The position numbers and the translations under genes were made by a program. From Agathobacter sp. (GTDB lineage Bacteria > Bacillota > Clostridia > Lachnospirales > Lachnospiraceae): a stretch of 64,000 nucleotides of DNA. The DNA lies in NCBI GenBank assembly GCA_017409825.1, contig JAFQRZ010000002.1:62001-126000 (forward strand), read 5' to 3'. Positions 1 through 8,632 of this stretch are shown one piece after another (the stretch's first letter is position 1; every line of letters begins with the position of its first letter). The notes under the pieces are model-generated. The model saw only the letters and a program-made list of their open reading frames with translations. It was not told where the DNA came from and did no database searches.

Positions 1-367
1 TTTTCTGTCGATTATGTCCCTGCTGCTTTGCAGAGAGCTTAACCACATCCGTCGCAGTCTTTTTTACCTTGTACGTGCAATTTCCTTTTTTCGAAACAAG
101 GATAATGTGTTCTTCTGTGGCAGAAATTCCATTGATTTGTTTATAACGGTTTTCTACTAACGCCAAACAACGTTCAAACAGGCCTTCCTTTACGATATTT
201 TCGTGGAAGACCTGCTTATCGGTGTATTTTGCAATCTGATAGGTTTTACCTTTATTCTCAATAATGATTTTTTTGTACTCTTCTGATTTACTAAAAGGAT
301 TGCTGAAAACCAGTTTTTGCAACTCTTTTTCTAATACAATCTCTAAGTATTGTTGCAATTCGTTCAT
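1..367 (-). CDS. SAM-dependent methyltransferase, N-terminal part (cut by window edge)
   Basis: Open from the ATG at 367 to the left window edge, about 122 codons, with the C-terminal part missing. The visible part has no SAM-binding motif. Its sequence (acidic start, SNPFSKSEEYKK, then TDKQVFHENI, and GHNRQK near the edge) resembles the N-terminal extension of a Clostridia family of class I SAM-dependent methyltransferases, from memory of the family. Its ATG overlaps the stop of the preceding gene by four bases (ATGA), so the two are very likely translated in a coupled way. The methyltransferase call is an inference; the reading frame and overlap are seen directly. Confidence 0.6.
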   Translation of the reverse strand, partial: MNELQQYLEIVLEKELQKLVFSNPFSKSEEYKKIIIENKGKTYQIAKYTDKQVFHENIVKEGLFERCLALVENRYKQINGISATEEHIILVSKKGNCTYKVKKTATDVVKLSAKQQGHNRQK

Positions 368-759
368 GTATCCTCTTCACTTTCCTCAACTGGAACCTCG
401 AAGTTTTTGAGCGCAGCCTCCAAGTCTTCCACAAACAAGTCGCTCTCTTGATTCATTTCATCTATCTGTGCGGCCTGCATATCCTTGTCTCTTTTTATCG
501 TATTGGTATACTGCGTTTTTACGCCAGCGCGTGGTTTTGTGTCCGAAAGAATCAGTTTTAATACCTGCTTTCGATTTACACTTGACCATCTTTTTGCAAA
601 ATAAAGCAAACACTTTGTCTTGCTTTTGCAAACACTCATTCCTTCATCCACATAATATGGACACTGCTGTCCTGTTGCCTTGCATATATCATTATATGCA
701 TCATGGTTGCTTGACCGTGAAATCGGGCAAGGCAATAACATTTCAAAGTTTCCCCTCAT
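364..759 (-). CDS. Conserved-looking hypothetical protein with Cys residues
   Basis: I do not recognise this family. About 131 residues. The N-terminal half has six Cys and several basic residues (ICKATGQQCPYYVDEG, CKSKTKCLLYF), with a possible small metal-binding or disulfide fold. The C-terminal third is acidic and ends EESEEDT. The frame stays open to 774. I prefer the ATG at 759, which has GAGGA eight bases upstream; an ATG at 741 with GAGGGG is also possible. Its stop overlaps the methyltransferase start, which suggests a shared job, perhaps modification of a nucleic acid or protein, but nothing visible proves that. Confidence 0.6.
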   Translation of the reverse strand: MRGNFEMLLPCPISRSSNHDAYNDICKATGQQCPYYVDEGMSVCKSKTKCLLYFAKRWSSVNRKQVLKLILSDTKPRAGVKTQYTNTIKRDKDMQAAQIDEMNQESDLFVEDLEAALKNFEVPVEESEEDT

Positions 760-774
760 TTGTACATTCCTCAT

Positions 775-1012
775 TTTGGAGCTATTGCTTCACATACAAC
801 TCCATAATTTTATTTATCAGTATTAATGTAACACAGAATTGGCAGAAAGCCAAGTATTATCTTAAATCTGCTTCACTTAATGTTATATCTGCGATGACTT
901 CAAATATGCTCGAGAATCCTTATTTCAATAAGAATTACTGCGAATCCAAGAGCTGTCTCGACTACGCTACGCTTCGTCTCGACCATCTCTTGTCTTCCAA
1001 TGAAAAACAGTA
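775..1012. other. Intergenic stretch with small hairpins and a short direct repeat
   Basis: No convincing gene. It holds an 8-base direct repeat GTCTCGAC at 955 and 976, a small inverted repeat around 918-932 (TTATTTCAATAA) and a TTGGC/GCCAA inverted repeat at 839-853. A 28-codon minus-strand ORF (900-986) can be read but has only a weak ribosome-binding site. The stretch is probably the 5' region of the two genes to its left. Confidence 0.4.
825..853 (-). promoter_or_regulatory. Possible promoter of the hypothetical/methyltransferase pair
   Basis: On the minus strand TTGGCT (848-853) and TACATT (825-830) are separated by 17 bases. Each box is only a partial match to the vegetative consensus. 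It lies 66 bases upstream of the chosen start. Confidence 0.35.
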
Positions 1013-1047
1013 CAAAAAAAGAGTTCCTCGAATAAATTCGGGAACTC
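1013..1047 (-). terminator. Terminator of the rplM-rpsI operon
   Basis: Minus-strand hairpin with arms GAGTTCC (1021-1027 and 1041-1047), further A/T pairing inside, followed directly by seven T on the transcribed strand (1014-1020). It lies about 30 bases past the rpsI stop. Confidence 0.9.
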
Positions 1048-1075
1048 TTCTTTGCACTGCTTTTCGCAGTAATTC

Positions 1076-1468
1076 TTATCTCTTGCTGAACTGTGGTGCG
1101 CGACGAGCTGCTTTGAGACCGTATTTCTTACGTTCTTTCATACGTGGGTCACGTGTTAAGAAGCCAGCTGCTTTTAATACTGGACGGTATTCGCCATCTA
1201 CCTGAAGCAACGCACGAGCGATACCATGTCTGATAGCACCAGCCTGTCCTGTATATCCGCCACCTTTAACGTTTACTAATACGTCGAATTTATCAACTGT
1301 TTCAGTTGCAACTAATGGCTGACGAACAACTACTTTTAATGTTTCTAATCCTAAATATTCGTCAATATCTCTTTTATTGATTGTGATTTTACCTGTTCCT
1401 GGTACTAAGTATACTCTAGCAACAGATGATTTTCTTCTTCCAGTTCCGTAATACTTTGTAGTAGCCAC
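1076..1468 (-). CDS. rpsI: 30S ribosomal protein S9
   Basis: 130 residues, the usual bacterial length. It starts [20 protein letters not shown], the S9 family signature, and ends in the conserved SKR tail that contacts P-site tRNA. The central [19 protein letters not shown] block is also diagnostic. It is co-transcribed 17 bases downstream of rplM, as in almost all bacteria, and is followed by a strong terminator. Confidence 0.98.
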   Translation of the reverse strand: MATTKYYGTGRRKSSVARVYLVPGTGKITINKRDIDEYLGLETLKVVVRQPLVATETVDKFDVLVNVKGGGYTGQAGAIRHGIARALLQVDGEYRPVLKAAGFLTRDPRMKERKKYGLKAARRAPQFSKR

Positions 1469-1485
1469 TGTAATTTACCTCCTAA

Positions 1486-1914
1486 TTAAAATGTTAATAC
1501 TTCTGGTTTCTGAGCTGCATGTTTGTGTTCAGGTCCAGCGTATACGAATAATTTTTTGTACATTTCACGTCCTAAAGGTCCTTTTGGAAGCATACCTTTT
1601 ACAGCGAATTCAATAACTCTTTCAGGATGTTTTGCTAACATTTCTTTTAATGTAGTTTCTTTCATACCACCTACATAGTCAGAGTGACGATAGTAGATTT
1701 TCTGTTCCATCTTCTTACCTGTAACTTTGATCTTTTCAGCGTTGATTACGATTACATAATCACCTGTGTCAATGTGTGGTGTAAAGATAGCTTTATTCTT
1801 TCCTCTTAATACTTTAGCAACTTCTGATGCTAAACGTCCTAATGTCTTACCTTCAGCGTCTACTACATACCATTTTCTTTCGATTGTAGCAGGACTAGCC
1901 ATAAATGTCTTCAT
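1486..1914 (-). CDS. rplM: 50S ribosomal protein L13
   Basis: 142 residues, a full-length L13. It carries the expected [16 protein letters not shown] start, the [17 protein letters not shown] block and the family [10 protein letters not shown] motif. A GGAGG ribosome-binding site precedes the ATG. It is the first gene of the rplM-rpsI operon, with its own near-consensus promoter and a leader of about 150 bases. L13 is an early-assembling large-subunit protein. Confidence 0.98.
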   Translation of the reverse strand: MKTFMASPATIERKWYVVDAEGKTLGRLASEVAKVLRGKNKAIFTPHIDTGDYVIVINAEKIKVTGKKMEQKIYYRHSDYVGGMKETTLKEMLAKHPERVIEFAVKGMLPKGPLGREMYKKLFVYAGPEHKHAAQKPEVLTF

Positions 1915-2066
1915 TTGGTTTTCCTCCTAAGATAATTTAACAATAAATAACGTTGGGTTATTTGGAATCTCGTATGTCCGGACGCTATCCCTTTTTCACC
2001 CGATTATTCTCTATAGTTAAAATGCTTGCCGGGGCTTTGGCTCACATTTTCATACTATCGCAGACT
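1915..2066 (-). promoter_or_regulatory. rplM 5' leader, possible L13-type autoregulatory leader
   Basis: About 150 transcribed, untranslated bases separate the predicted start site from rplM. They contain a 7-bp hairpin (AAATAAC/GTTATTT, 1945-1963) just upstream of the GGAGG site, plus a self-complementary GTCCGGAC. Firmicutes rplM leaders are known regulatory RNAs (the L13 leader family). I could not match the consensus structure by eye, so the riboregulator call is an inference from position and length. Confidence 0.45.
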
Positions 2067-2071
2067 ATGAT

Positions 2072-2100
2072 ATTATATTACACGATACCTCGTGTGTCAA
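2072..2100 (-). promoter_or_regulatory. Strong vegetative promoter for rplM-rpsI
   Basis: Perfect TTGACA (2095-2100) and perfect TATAAT (2072-2077) on the minus strand with an exact 17-base spacer. This suits a highly expressed ribosomal-protein operon. Confidence 0.92.
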
Positions 2101-2149
2101 ATACTTTTTCTAGAAACTTTTACCAAAAAATCACTATATTTTGTGGGAC

Positions 2150-2890
2150 CTAAATCCCTTTATAATCAATCCCTATCATTGTAAGTCCATGCGCTGGTGC
2201 CGTCGGTCCTGCACTCTGTCTATCTGCCGCATCTAGCATCACAAGAATGTCTTCTGGTTGTCGTTTACCTGCTCCTACCTCAATCAAGGTTCCCGCAATG
2301 ATACGAACCATATTATATAAAAATCCATTTCCCGTTACTCGAATATGGATTTCATCCTCTTTTTTTGTAACGGTACAGGCATAAATCGTACGCACTGTTG
2401 TTTCTACCTGTGCATGTACCGAACAGAAGCTCTTGAAGTCATGTTCGCCTACCAAATAAGATGCCGCTTTCTGCATCGCGTCTACATCTAAATCATAATG
2501 ATAGTAATATGTGTTCGATCGACGAGTTGGATCCCGAAAAACACGATTCAAAATTCGATACTCGTATGTCTTTCTGCTCTTTCCTGCACGTGGGTGAAAA
2601 TCATCTGCCACCTGACAGGAACTTTGCACTACAATATCTTCTGGCAAACGAGTATTTAACGCATAACAAATTTTCTCTGCCGGCATACGAGTGTTGGTAT
2701 CAAACACGCATACATTCCCAAGCGAATGCACACCCGCGTCTGTACGGCTCGCACCTGTCACCTGTATTTCCTCACCAAGCAAATCGTACAAGGCTTCATT
2801 TAATTTTTGCTCTATCGTGACTGCGTTTTTTTGGAGCTGCCAGCCACTATAATTTGTGCCGTCATAGGCAACTACCATTTTTACACGCAT
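2150..2890 (-). CDS. truA: tRNA pseudouridine synthase A
   Basis: 246 residues, normal for TruA, which makes pseudouridine at positions 38-40 of the tRNA anticodon arm. The catalytic Asp is at about residue 51 in GASRTDAGVHS. Other family landmarks are AYDGTNYSGWQ at the N-terminus, FHPRAGKSRKTYEYRI, and FLYNMVRIIAGTLIEVG near the C-terminus. The start has GAGAGG upstream. It follows ecfT by 13 bases and ends the trmL/ecf operon; transcription of rplM restarts from its own promoter. Confidence 0.95.
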   Translation of the reverse strand: MRVKMVVAYDGTNYSGWQLQKNAVTIEQKLNEALYDLLGEEIQVTGASRTDAGVHSLGNVCVFDTNTRMPAEKICYALNTRLPEDIVVQSSCQVADDFHPRAGKSRKTYEYRILNRVFRDPTRRSNTYYYHYDLDVDAMQKAASYLVGEHDFKSFCSVHAQVETTVRTIYACTVTKKEDEIHIRVTGNGFLYNMVRIIAGTLIEVGAGKRQPEDILVMLDAADRQSAGPTAPAHGLTMIGIDYKGI

Positions 2891-2903
2891 ATTTTCATCC
2901 TCT

Positions 2904-3719
2904 CTACTGTGGAAAAGGTACTACATTTGCTGCTATAATTACCAAAACCAAAAATCCAATCACAATTCCATACGCATTGTAATCTTCCTGTGTATATTTC
3001 AGCGGTTTCATCTTGGTACGTCCTTCGCCACCATTATAGCAACGTGCTTCCATCGCCATCGCCAAATCTTCTGCTCGACGAAATGCAGATACAAAAAGCG
3101 GAACCAAAAGTGGAACCATCGCCTTTGCCTTCTGAATCAAATTCCCATTTTCAAAATCGGCACCACGTGCCATCTGTGCCTTCATAATCTTATCCGTTTC
3201 CTCAATCAAAATCGGAATAAAGCGAAGTGCAATCGACATCATCATCGCGATAGAATGCACTGGCACATGAAACTTATTGAGTGGAGCTAACGCTGTTTCT
3301 AATCCATTGGTCAACTGGTTTGGTGTTGTTGTAAGTGTCATAAGGGATGTACCCAAAATCAAATACACCAAACGAATGGTCATAAGGACTGCATTTATAA
3401 TTCCGGCATCCGTAAGCTGAAGGCTTTTCCACTTCCAAAACACGATATCCCCTGGTGTTCCTAACAAACTAAAAATAGACGTAATCACTACCAGTACGAT
3501 GATTGCTTTTAAGCCTCGTGTCATAAACCGAAAAGGAACCTTGGAAATTTTGATTACATAATATAGAAAGCCTGTAATCAATGCCAACCCTACAATCCCT
3601 TTAAAGCTAAATAACGCAATGATATATATGACTGTCGTAAACAATTTTACTCTTGGGTCAAGCCTATGCAACAACGAATCTGCTGGATAATATTGCCCGA
3701 TCGTAATATCTCGAATCAT
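2904..3719 (-). CDS. ecfT: ECF transporter transmembrane component EcfT
   Basis: 271 residues with about five or six hydrophobic segments. The coupling helix shows the family's A-R-G motif (AQMARGADFENG, about residues 180-195) and a second AMEARCYNGG motif, the pair that docks to the EcfA ATPases. EcfT is the shared scaffold of group II energy-coupling-factor vitamin transporters and works with separate substrate-binding S proteins, none of which is encoded here. It sits 44 bases after ecfA2 in the order typical of Firmicutes. Confidence 0.95.
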   Translation of the reverse strand: MIRDITIGQYYPADSLLHRLDPRVKLFTTVIYIIALFSFKGIVGLALITGFLYYVIKISKVPFRFMTRGLKAIIVLVVITSIFSLLGTPGDIVFWKWKSLQLTDAGIINAVLMTIRLVYLILGTSLMTLTTTPNQLTNGLETALAPLNKFHVPVHSIAMMMSIALRFIPILIEETDKIMKAQMARGADFENGNLIQKAKAMVPLLVPLFVSAFRRAEDLAMAMEARCYNGGEGRTKMKPLKYTQEDYNAYGIVIGFLVLVIIAANVVPFPQ

Positions 3720-3763
3720 TTCTAAACCTCTAAAATTCTTTTTCTACATCTCGAAAGCGACGA

Positions 3764-4609
3764 TTATCGAAACGCCGCAAGTATACTTTCCTTTGCTTCC
3801 TCTACTGTAGTAGCATCCACATCTACCGGAAGCCCTTTTTCTTGTAGCTCGTGCATCAAATACGTCACCTGTGGAGCTGCCAAACCAACGGCTTCTAACT
3901 CTTTGTACTGACGGAACACATCCTTAGGCACACCGTCATACATCACAGAGCCTTGGTTCATCACAATAATGCGGTCTACATATTTTGCTACATCTTCCAT
4001 GCTGTGGGAAACCAGAATAATTGTAATCCCAAGCTCCTTATGCATCTGGGAAATCAAGCCTAAAATCTCATCACGCCCCGCTGGGTCCAAACCTGCGGTT
4101 GGCTCGTCCAAAATCAAAACTTCTGGTTTCATCGCAAGCACACCAGCGATTGCAACACGACGTTTCTGACCACCCGACAAATCAAATGGTGGCTGATAAA
4201 ACAGCTCATGTGGAAATCCAACATTTCGAAGTGCCTCAAAAGCACGAAGCTCCACCGTCTTTTTATCTAAGCCAAGATTCTTTGGTCCGAAACAAACGTC
4301 ATCGAAAATCGTCGTTTCAAAAAGCTGATGCTCTGGATACTGGAATACCAGCCCCACTCTGCTACGAAGCTCTTTCATATTAAAATCTTCGTCATAGATA
4401 TCCTGTCCGTGAAAGTATATTCCACCCGAAGTCGCCTTAATCAAACCATTCATGTGTTGAATCAGCGTAGACTTTCCCGAACCGGTATGACCGATAATTC
4501 CGATAAATTCCCCATCTTCAATTTTCAAATTGATATCCTTTAGTGCCTGAACATGATATGCCGTTCCTTCACTATAGCTATAGTTTACTTTATCTAAAAT
4601 AATTGACAT
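3764..4609 (-). CDS. ecfA2: ECF transporter ATPase EcfA2
   Basis: 281 residues. Walker A is GHTGSGKST at about residues 40-48; then a Q-loop (VFQYPEHQLF), the ABC signature LSGGQKRR, Walker B VLILDEPTAGLDP and switch His in VSHSMED. The YPEHQLF Q-loop and C-terminal extension are typical of the EcfA2 subunit. The start codon lies one base after the ecfA1 stop (TAG then TATG) with no strong ribosome-binding site, so translation is probably coupled to ecfA1. It forms a heterodimer with EcfA1 that powers EcfT. Confidence 0.95.
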   Translation of the reverse strand: MSIILDKVNYSYSEGTAYHVQALKDINLKIEDGEFIGIIGHTGSGKSTLIQHMNGLIKATSGGIYFHGQDIYDEDFNMKELRSRVGLVFQYPEHQLFETTIFDDVCFGPKNLGLDKKTVELRAFEALRNVGFPHELFYQPPFDLSGGQKRRVAIAGVLAMKPEVLILDEPTAGLDPAGRDEILGLISQMHKELGITIILVSHSMEDVAKYVDRIIVMNQGSVMYDGVPKDVFRQYKELEAVGLAAPQVTYLMHELQEKGLPVDVDATTVEEAKESILAAFR

Positions 4610-4610
4610 A

Positions 4611-5462
4611 CTATTTCACTTTCATAATTGCTTCTATCAGTTCTTCTCTTGTTAAAATTCCATTCGGAATTGGAAGACCTGCCTGTCGGAGTTCATGTGC
4701 CAAAAGCGTCATCTGAGGCACATCCAATCGATGTGCTTTCAGCTCTTCTACTCTAGAGAAAATCTCACGCGGTGTACCATCCATGATGATTTTCCCATTT
4801 TCCATCACATACACGTAATCTGCATCGACTACCTCTTCCATGTAATGCGTAATCAAAAGCACAGTAACACCCTTTGTCTTATTGAGTTCATGTGCTGCTT
4901 TTAACACATCCTTACGTCCATTCGGGTCAAGCATCGCAGTTGGCTCATCAAAGACGATGCACTTTGGTTCCATTGCCATAACACCTGCAATGGCTACACG
5001 CTGTTTCTGTCCACCTGATAATTTGTTTGGAGAGTGGTTTCTATACTTCGTCATGCGAACAGCACCTAAGCTCTTCTCCACACGTTCCCAGATTTCTTCG
5101 GTAGGAACCCCAATATTTTCTGGTCCAAATGCCACATCTTCTTCCACTATATTGGCAATAATCTGGTTGTCTGGATTCTGAAATACCATTCCAGCCGACT
5201 TACGGACTGGAATGACATTTTCTTCTTTTGATACATCCATACCATCTACCCAAATCGTACCTTCCGTGGCAGACAGAAGTGCATTAATATGTTTTGCCAG
5301 CGTTGATTTTCCAGAACCATTGTGTCCTAAAATCGCAATAAACTGACCTTCTTTTACATCCAAATCTACATGGTCTAATGCCGTGGTAATAGATTCCACA
5401 TTGTCATCTTCATCACGACGAATAAAATCATGGACTAAGCCTTTTGTCTTAATAATACCCAT
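4611..5462 (-). CDS. ecfA1: ECF transporter ATPase EcfA1
   Basis: 283 residues from the ATG at 5462, chosen because GGAGGA lies five bases upstream; a longer frame to 5495 would run into trmL. Walker A is GHNGSGKST, the Q-loop VFQNPDNQ, the signature LSGGQKQR, Walker B CIVFDEPTAMLDP and switch His ITHYMEE. The FQNPDNQ Q-loop is characteristic of EcfA1. It lies directly after trmL and before ecfA2. Confidence 0.95.
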   Translation of the reverse strand: MGIIKTKGLVHDFIRRDEDDNVESITTALDHVDLDVKEGQFIAILGHNGSGKSTLAKHINALLSATEGTIWVDGMDVSKEENVIPVRKSAGMVFQNPDNQIIANIVEEDVAFGPENIGVPTEEIWERVEKSLGAVRMTKYRNHSPNKLSGGQKQRVAIAGVMAMEPKCIVFDEPTAMLDPNGRKDVLKAAHELNKTKGVTVLLITHYMEEVVDADYVYVMENGKIIMDGTPREIFSRVEELKAHRLDVPQMTLLAHELRQAGLPIPNGILTREELIEAIMKVK

Positions 5463-5463
5463 T

Positions 5464-5964
5464 TTAGTCCTCCCAGTGCAACCGATGAAGCTCACCTTCC
5501 AGCTTCATATTAGAAAAATCATTCTGTCGCAATGCCTCATACAAAACAATCGCAACCGAATTTGACAAATTCAACGAACGTGTTTCGCCAACCATCGGAA
5601 TACGCACGCAGGTCTCTGGATTGTCTTTCAAGATTTCCTCTGGAATGCCAGCACTTTCTTTTCCAAACATAATGTAGCAGTCTGGTTCGTAACTTACTTC
5701 CGAATATACATGACGCGCCTTTGTCGTAGCATAGTAAATCTTTGCCTCTGGATTTCTCTGACAGAAATCCTCCCAATTCACATAAGTCGTTACATCCAAA
5801 TCCTTCCAATAGTCCATGCCAGCTCTCTTTAACTGCTTTTCCTCTAATGAAAAGCCAAGTGGCTCTATTAAATGTAATCTGGTATTTGTTGCAACACAGG
5901 TGCGCCCAATATTTCCGGTATTAGCTGGAATTTCTGGTTCAAATAATACAATATTTAATGGCAT
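5464..5964 (-). CDS. trmL: tRNA (cytidine(34)-2'-O)-methyltransferase TrmL
   Basis: 166 residues, a minimal SPOUT (trefoil-knot) methyltransferase that 2'-O-methylates the wobble base of leucine tRNAs. Family landmarks are the N-terminal VLFEPEIPANTGNIGRTC, then FGKESAGIPEEIL and the knot segment IPMVGETRSLNLSNSVAIV. It overlaps nothing, starts two bases after the aminotransferase stop, and leads into ecfA1. The link to vitamin transport is probably only operonic. Confidence 0.92.
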   Translation of the reverse strand: MPLNIVLFEPEIPANTGNIGRTCVATNTRLHLIEPLGFSLEEKQLKRAGMDYWKDLDVTTYVNWEDFCQRNPEAKIYYATTKARHVYSEVSYEPDCYIMFGKESAGIPEEILKDNPETCVRIPMVGETRSLNLSNSVAIVLYEALRQNDFSNMKLEGELHRLHWED

Positions 5965-5966
5965 AA

Positions 5967-7136
5967 TTATTTATTCTCTCTCAGTTCATTTACAAATTCT
6001 TCAAATCGATCCATAGCAATCTTCAGATTTTCCATAGAATATGCATAAGAAATACGAAGGAAGCCTTCGCCACAGTCCCCAAATGCTGTACCTGGTACCA
6101 CGCATACTTTTTTACTCTTAAGCATCGCGGTTGCAAAATCATCAGAGCTCATACCAAATTCTTTGATACATGGGAATACATAAAAAGCACCCAGGGCTTC
6201 AAAACAATCTACGCCCATTTCTGCAAATCTCTTCAAAAGATATTTACGACGCACATTGTACTCCATCTTCATCTCCTGCACATCTGCATCTCCATTACGC
6301 ATCGCTTCCACTGCCGCATACTGGCTTGTGGTTGGTGCACACATGATTGCAAACTGATGAATCTTAAGCATCTGCTTGATAATTACCTCTGGTCCACATG
6401 CATATCCAAGTCTCCATCCTGTCATAGAATGTGACTTTGAAAAACCGTTGATTAAAACCGTTCTTTCTTTCATTCCTGGAAGGTTACAAATAGAAACATG
6501 ATTATCGGTGTAAGTAAGCTCTGAATAGATTTCATCACTCAATACATAAAGGTCATGTTTTAAAATCACTTCTGCAATCGCTTCCAAATCTTTTCGTTCC
6601 ATAATTGCCCCTGTTGGGTTATTTGGGAACGGAAGTACCAAAAGCTTCGTCTTTGGCGTAATTGCCGCTTCTAATTCTTCTGCTGTAAGGCGGAATTCAT
6701 TTTCTGCCTTAAGCTCGATAATCACCGGTGTACCATTTGCCAAAATCGCACATGGCTCATACGAAACATAGCTTGGCTGTGGAATCAATACTTCATCCCC
6801 TGGGTCAAGCATTGCACGCATACAGATATCAATCCCTTCACTGCCACCTACCGTTACTATCATTTCCTTCACTGGGTCGTATGTAAGGTCATAGCGACGT
6901 TCCAAAAACTTCGCAATTTCTTCTTTCAATTCTTTCAATCCCGCATTCGAGGTATACGAAGTTCTACCTTTTTCCAACGAGTAAATACCTTCATCACGAA
7001 CATGCCATGGAGTGTCAAAATCTGGTTCCCCAACACCAAGAGAAATAACATCGTCCATTTCAGCCGCAATATCAAAAAACTTACGAATACCCGATGGCTT
7101 AATATTTACGATTGTACTTGATAATGGATTTCTCAT
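5967..7136 (-). CDS. PLP-dependent class I/II aminotransferase
   Basis: 389 residues, fold-type I aminotransferase. It shows LGVGEPDFDTP near residue 33, PNNPTGA near 171, the Tyr/Asp pocket in LSDEIYSELTY near 200, the PLP lysine in NGFSKSHSMTGWRLGY (Lys about 234), and the C-terminal Arg in LRISYA. The substrate cannot be read from sequence; aspartate, aromatic or branched-chain amino acids are all possible, and PatA-like enzymes are the nearest memory. Its ATG overlaps the stop of the Lrp regulator (TAATG), so the pair is coupled and the regulator may respond to the amino acid concerned. Confidence 0.88.
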   Translation of the reverse strand: MRNPLSSTIVNIKPSGIRKFFDIAAEMDDVISLGVGEPDFDTPWHVRDEGIYSLEKGRTSYTSNAGLKELKEEIAKFLERRYDLTYDPVKEMIVTVGGSEGIDICMRAMLDPGDEVLIPQPSYVSYEPCAILANGTPVIIELKAENEFRLTAEELEAAITPKTKLLVLPFPNNPTGAIMERKDLEAIAEVILKHDLYVLSDEIYSELTYTDNHVSICNLPGMKERTVLINGFSKSHSMTGWRLGYACGPEVIIKQMLKIHQFAIMCAPTTSQYAAVEAMRNGDADVQEMKMEYNVRRKYLLKRFAEMGVDCFEALGAFYVFPCIKEFGMSSDDFATAMLKSKKVCVVPGTAFGDCGEGFLRISYAYSMENLKIAMDRFEEFVNELRENK

Positions 7137-7615
7137 TAATTCATCAACTCCCTTTCATCCTTAGCTGGTTTTGCTAAGATAGTTCCGTGGTCTTTATATT
7201 TCTTTAAAATAAAGTTTGTTTTGGTACTAAGTACAGTATCCATCGGTGCGAGCTTTTCAGATACAAACTGTGCTACCTCACGAAGGGTTTTTCCTTCAAT
7301 AATTACCATAAAATCAAAGCCGCCAGAGATTAAGTAAATCGAATTTACCTCTGGATAGTTATAAATACGTTCTGCTACCTTGTCAAAGCCCATCCCTCTC
7401 TGTGGAGTAACACGAACCTCAATAAGGGCAGTTGCTTTTTCTACACCAACCTTATCCCAATCAATCAATGTGTGATAACCACAAATTACTCTTTCGTGTT
7501 CCATTGCCTCTAATTCGTTTAATACCGCCTGCTCATCTGCCCCTACACGAAGCGCAAGTTCTGCAATATCCACTCTGGAATTTTTCTCAATATAATTTAA
7601 AATCTTCTCTCTCAT
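7136..7615 (-). CDS. Lrp/AsnC family transcriptional regulator
   Basis: 159 residues: an N-terminal winged helix-turn-helix (about 1-60, VDIAELALRVGADEQAVLNEL) and a C-terminal RAM/ligand-binding domain (about 70-145) with the SGGFDFMVIIEG strand. Proteins of this type form octamers and sense amino acids. It is encoded directly before an aminotransferase with a one-base overlap and after the AIR-synthase-like gene, preceded by GAGAGG. Local control of the aminotransferase is an inference from the arrangement. Confidence 0.9.
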   Translation of the reverse strand: MREKILNYIEKNSRVDIAELALRVGADEQAVLNELEAMEHERVICGYHTLIDWDKVGVEKATALIEVRVTPQRGMGFDKVAERIYNYPEVNSIYLISGGFDFMVIIEGKTLREVAQFVSEKLAPMDTVLSTKTNFILKKYKDHGTILAKPAKDERELMN

Positions 7616-7621
7616 TTTATA

Positions 7622-8608
7622 TTACCTCTCTATCTGATATAATTCGTCCGTTTGTGTCGTTTCCAAAAAACGTCTCTCATCCTCATTGATGAGTACACGA
7701 TCATTGCTATCTGTCGCTTTTCCAATGATTACCGCTGGAATCTCTGCTTTTTCCAATTCCATAACCAAGCCATTTCCATCTTCCGTAGCAATCAAAAGAC
7801 ATCCTCCTGACAAAATCTTATACGGATTCAAATCGAAAAACTCACAAATCTCTATCGTTTCCTGACGAATCGGAATTTTCTTTAAATCAATTTCCAGTCC
7901 AACGCCAGCACTTTCTGCCAACTCCCAAAGTGCGCCGAATATACCGCCCTCTGACACATCATGCATTGCACTCGCGCCAGACTGCACGGCGACTGCTGCC
8001 TCTGGGATTATCGACATCATCTGTCGAAATATTTTCGCTTTATCAATAAAAGGCTGTGCGTATCTTGTACGAAGCTGCTCTTCTTTTTCGTTCGCTAAAA
8101 TAGCAGTACCTTCTAAACCAACCCACTTTGTCGCTACAATATCCATTCCTGGACGAACATTGCTACTATGCAGCATGTCTTTTTTCAAAACAGTACCCAT
8201 AGCAGTCGCAACTACAAGAGGTTCTTTTACCGCACGGCTTACCTCTGTATGTCCACTCACAATATCAACACCGCAATTCTCGCATGCAGCATCGAAATCC
8301 TTCATCAACTCTCGCAATTCTTCTTCATTATATGAGGTCGGAAGAAGCATCGTGACAGAAATCCCCATTGGCTTCGCACCAGAGCACGCCACGTCATTGC
8401 AAGCAGCCATAATTGCACTGCTGCCAATCGCATCCTTTGTCAAAGTAATAGGGTCAGAGGATAATACGACTGCCATATCTTCATTCACCGATATCGCACC
8501 ATAGTCTCCACCTACTGCTGGAGCTACCATCACATCATCTCTTCTTTTATGCAGTTGTTTTAATATGGAGCGTTTTAATATGGACTCCTTTAATTTACCT
8601 GCTTTCAT
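7622..8608 (-). CDS. AIR synthase / HypE-like (PurM fold) protein
   Basis: About 328 residues from the ATG at 8608, which has GAGGT just upstream; the GTG at 8653 lies inside a hairpin and is not credible. PurM-superfamily features: ILSSDPITL, an ACNDVACSGAKP ATP-site segment, VSGHTEVSR, DVSEGGIFGALWEL and a LSGGCLLI strand. It ends without the conserved C-terminal Cys tail that HypE uses to carry the carbamoyl group, and no hyp genes are nearby, so hydrogenase maturation is not supported. Substrate unknown. It begins the Lrp/aminotransferase operon. Confidence 0.8.
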   Translation of the reverse strand: MKAGKLKESILKRSILKQLHKRRDDVMVAPAVGGDYGAISVNEDMAVVLSSDPITLTKDAIGSSAIMAACNDVACSGAKPMGISVTMLLPTSYNEEELRELMKDFDAACENCGVDIVSGHTEVSRAVKEPLVVATAMGTVLKKDMLHSSNVRPGMDIVATKWVGLEGTAILANEKEEQLRTRYAQPFIDKAKIFRQMMSIIPEAAVAVQSGASAMHDVSEGGIFGALWELAESAGVGLEIDLKKIPIRQETIEICEFFDLNPYKILSGGCLLIATEDGNGLVMELEKAEIPAVIIGKATDSNDRVLINEDERRFLETTQTDELYQIER

Positions 8609-8632
8609 ATCTACCTCATATATAGTGGTTAA

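Noticed and set aside
468-1205. Plus-strand 245-residue ORF
   Set aside because: It overlaps rpsI and two other features in antisense, has odd composition and no ribosome-binding site.
5537-5809. Minus-strand 90-residue ORF within trmL
   Set aside because: It is in another frame of the intact TrmL gene and has no support of its own.
7622-8608. Hydrogenase maturation HypE
   Set aside because: The C-terminal Cys tail and all partner hyp genes are missing.
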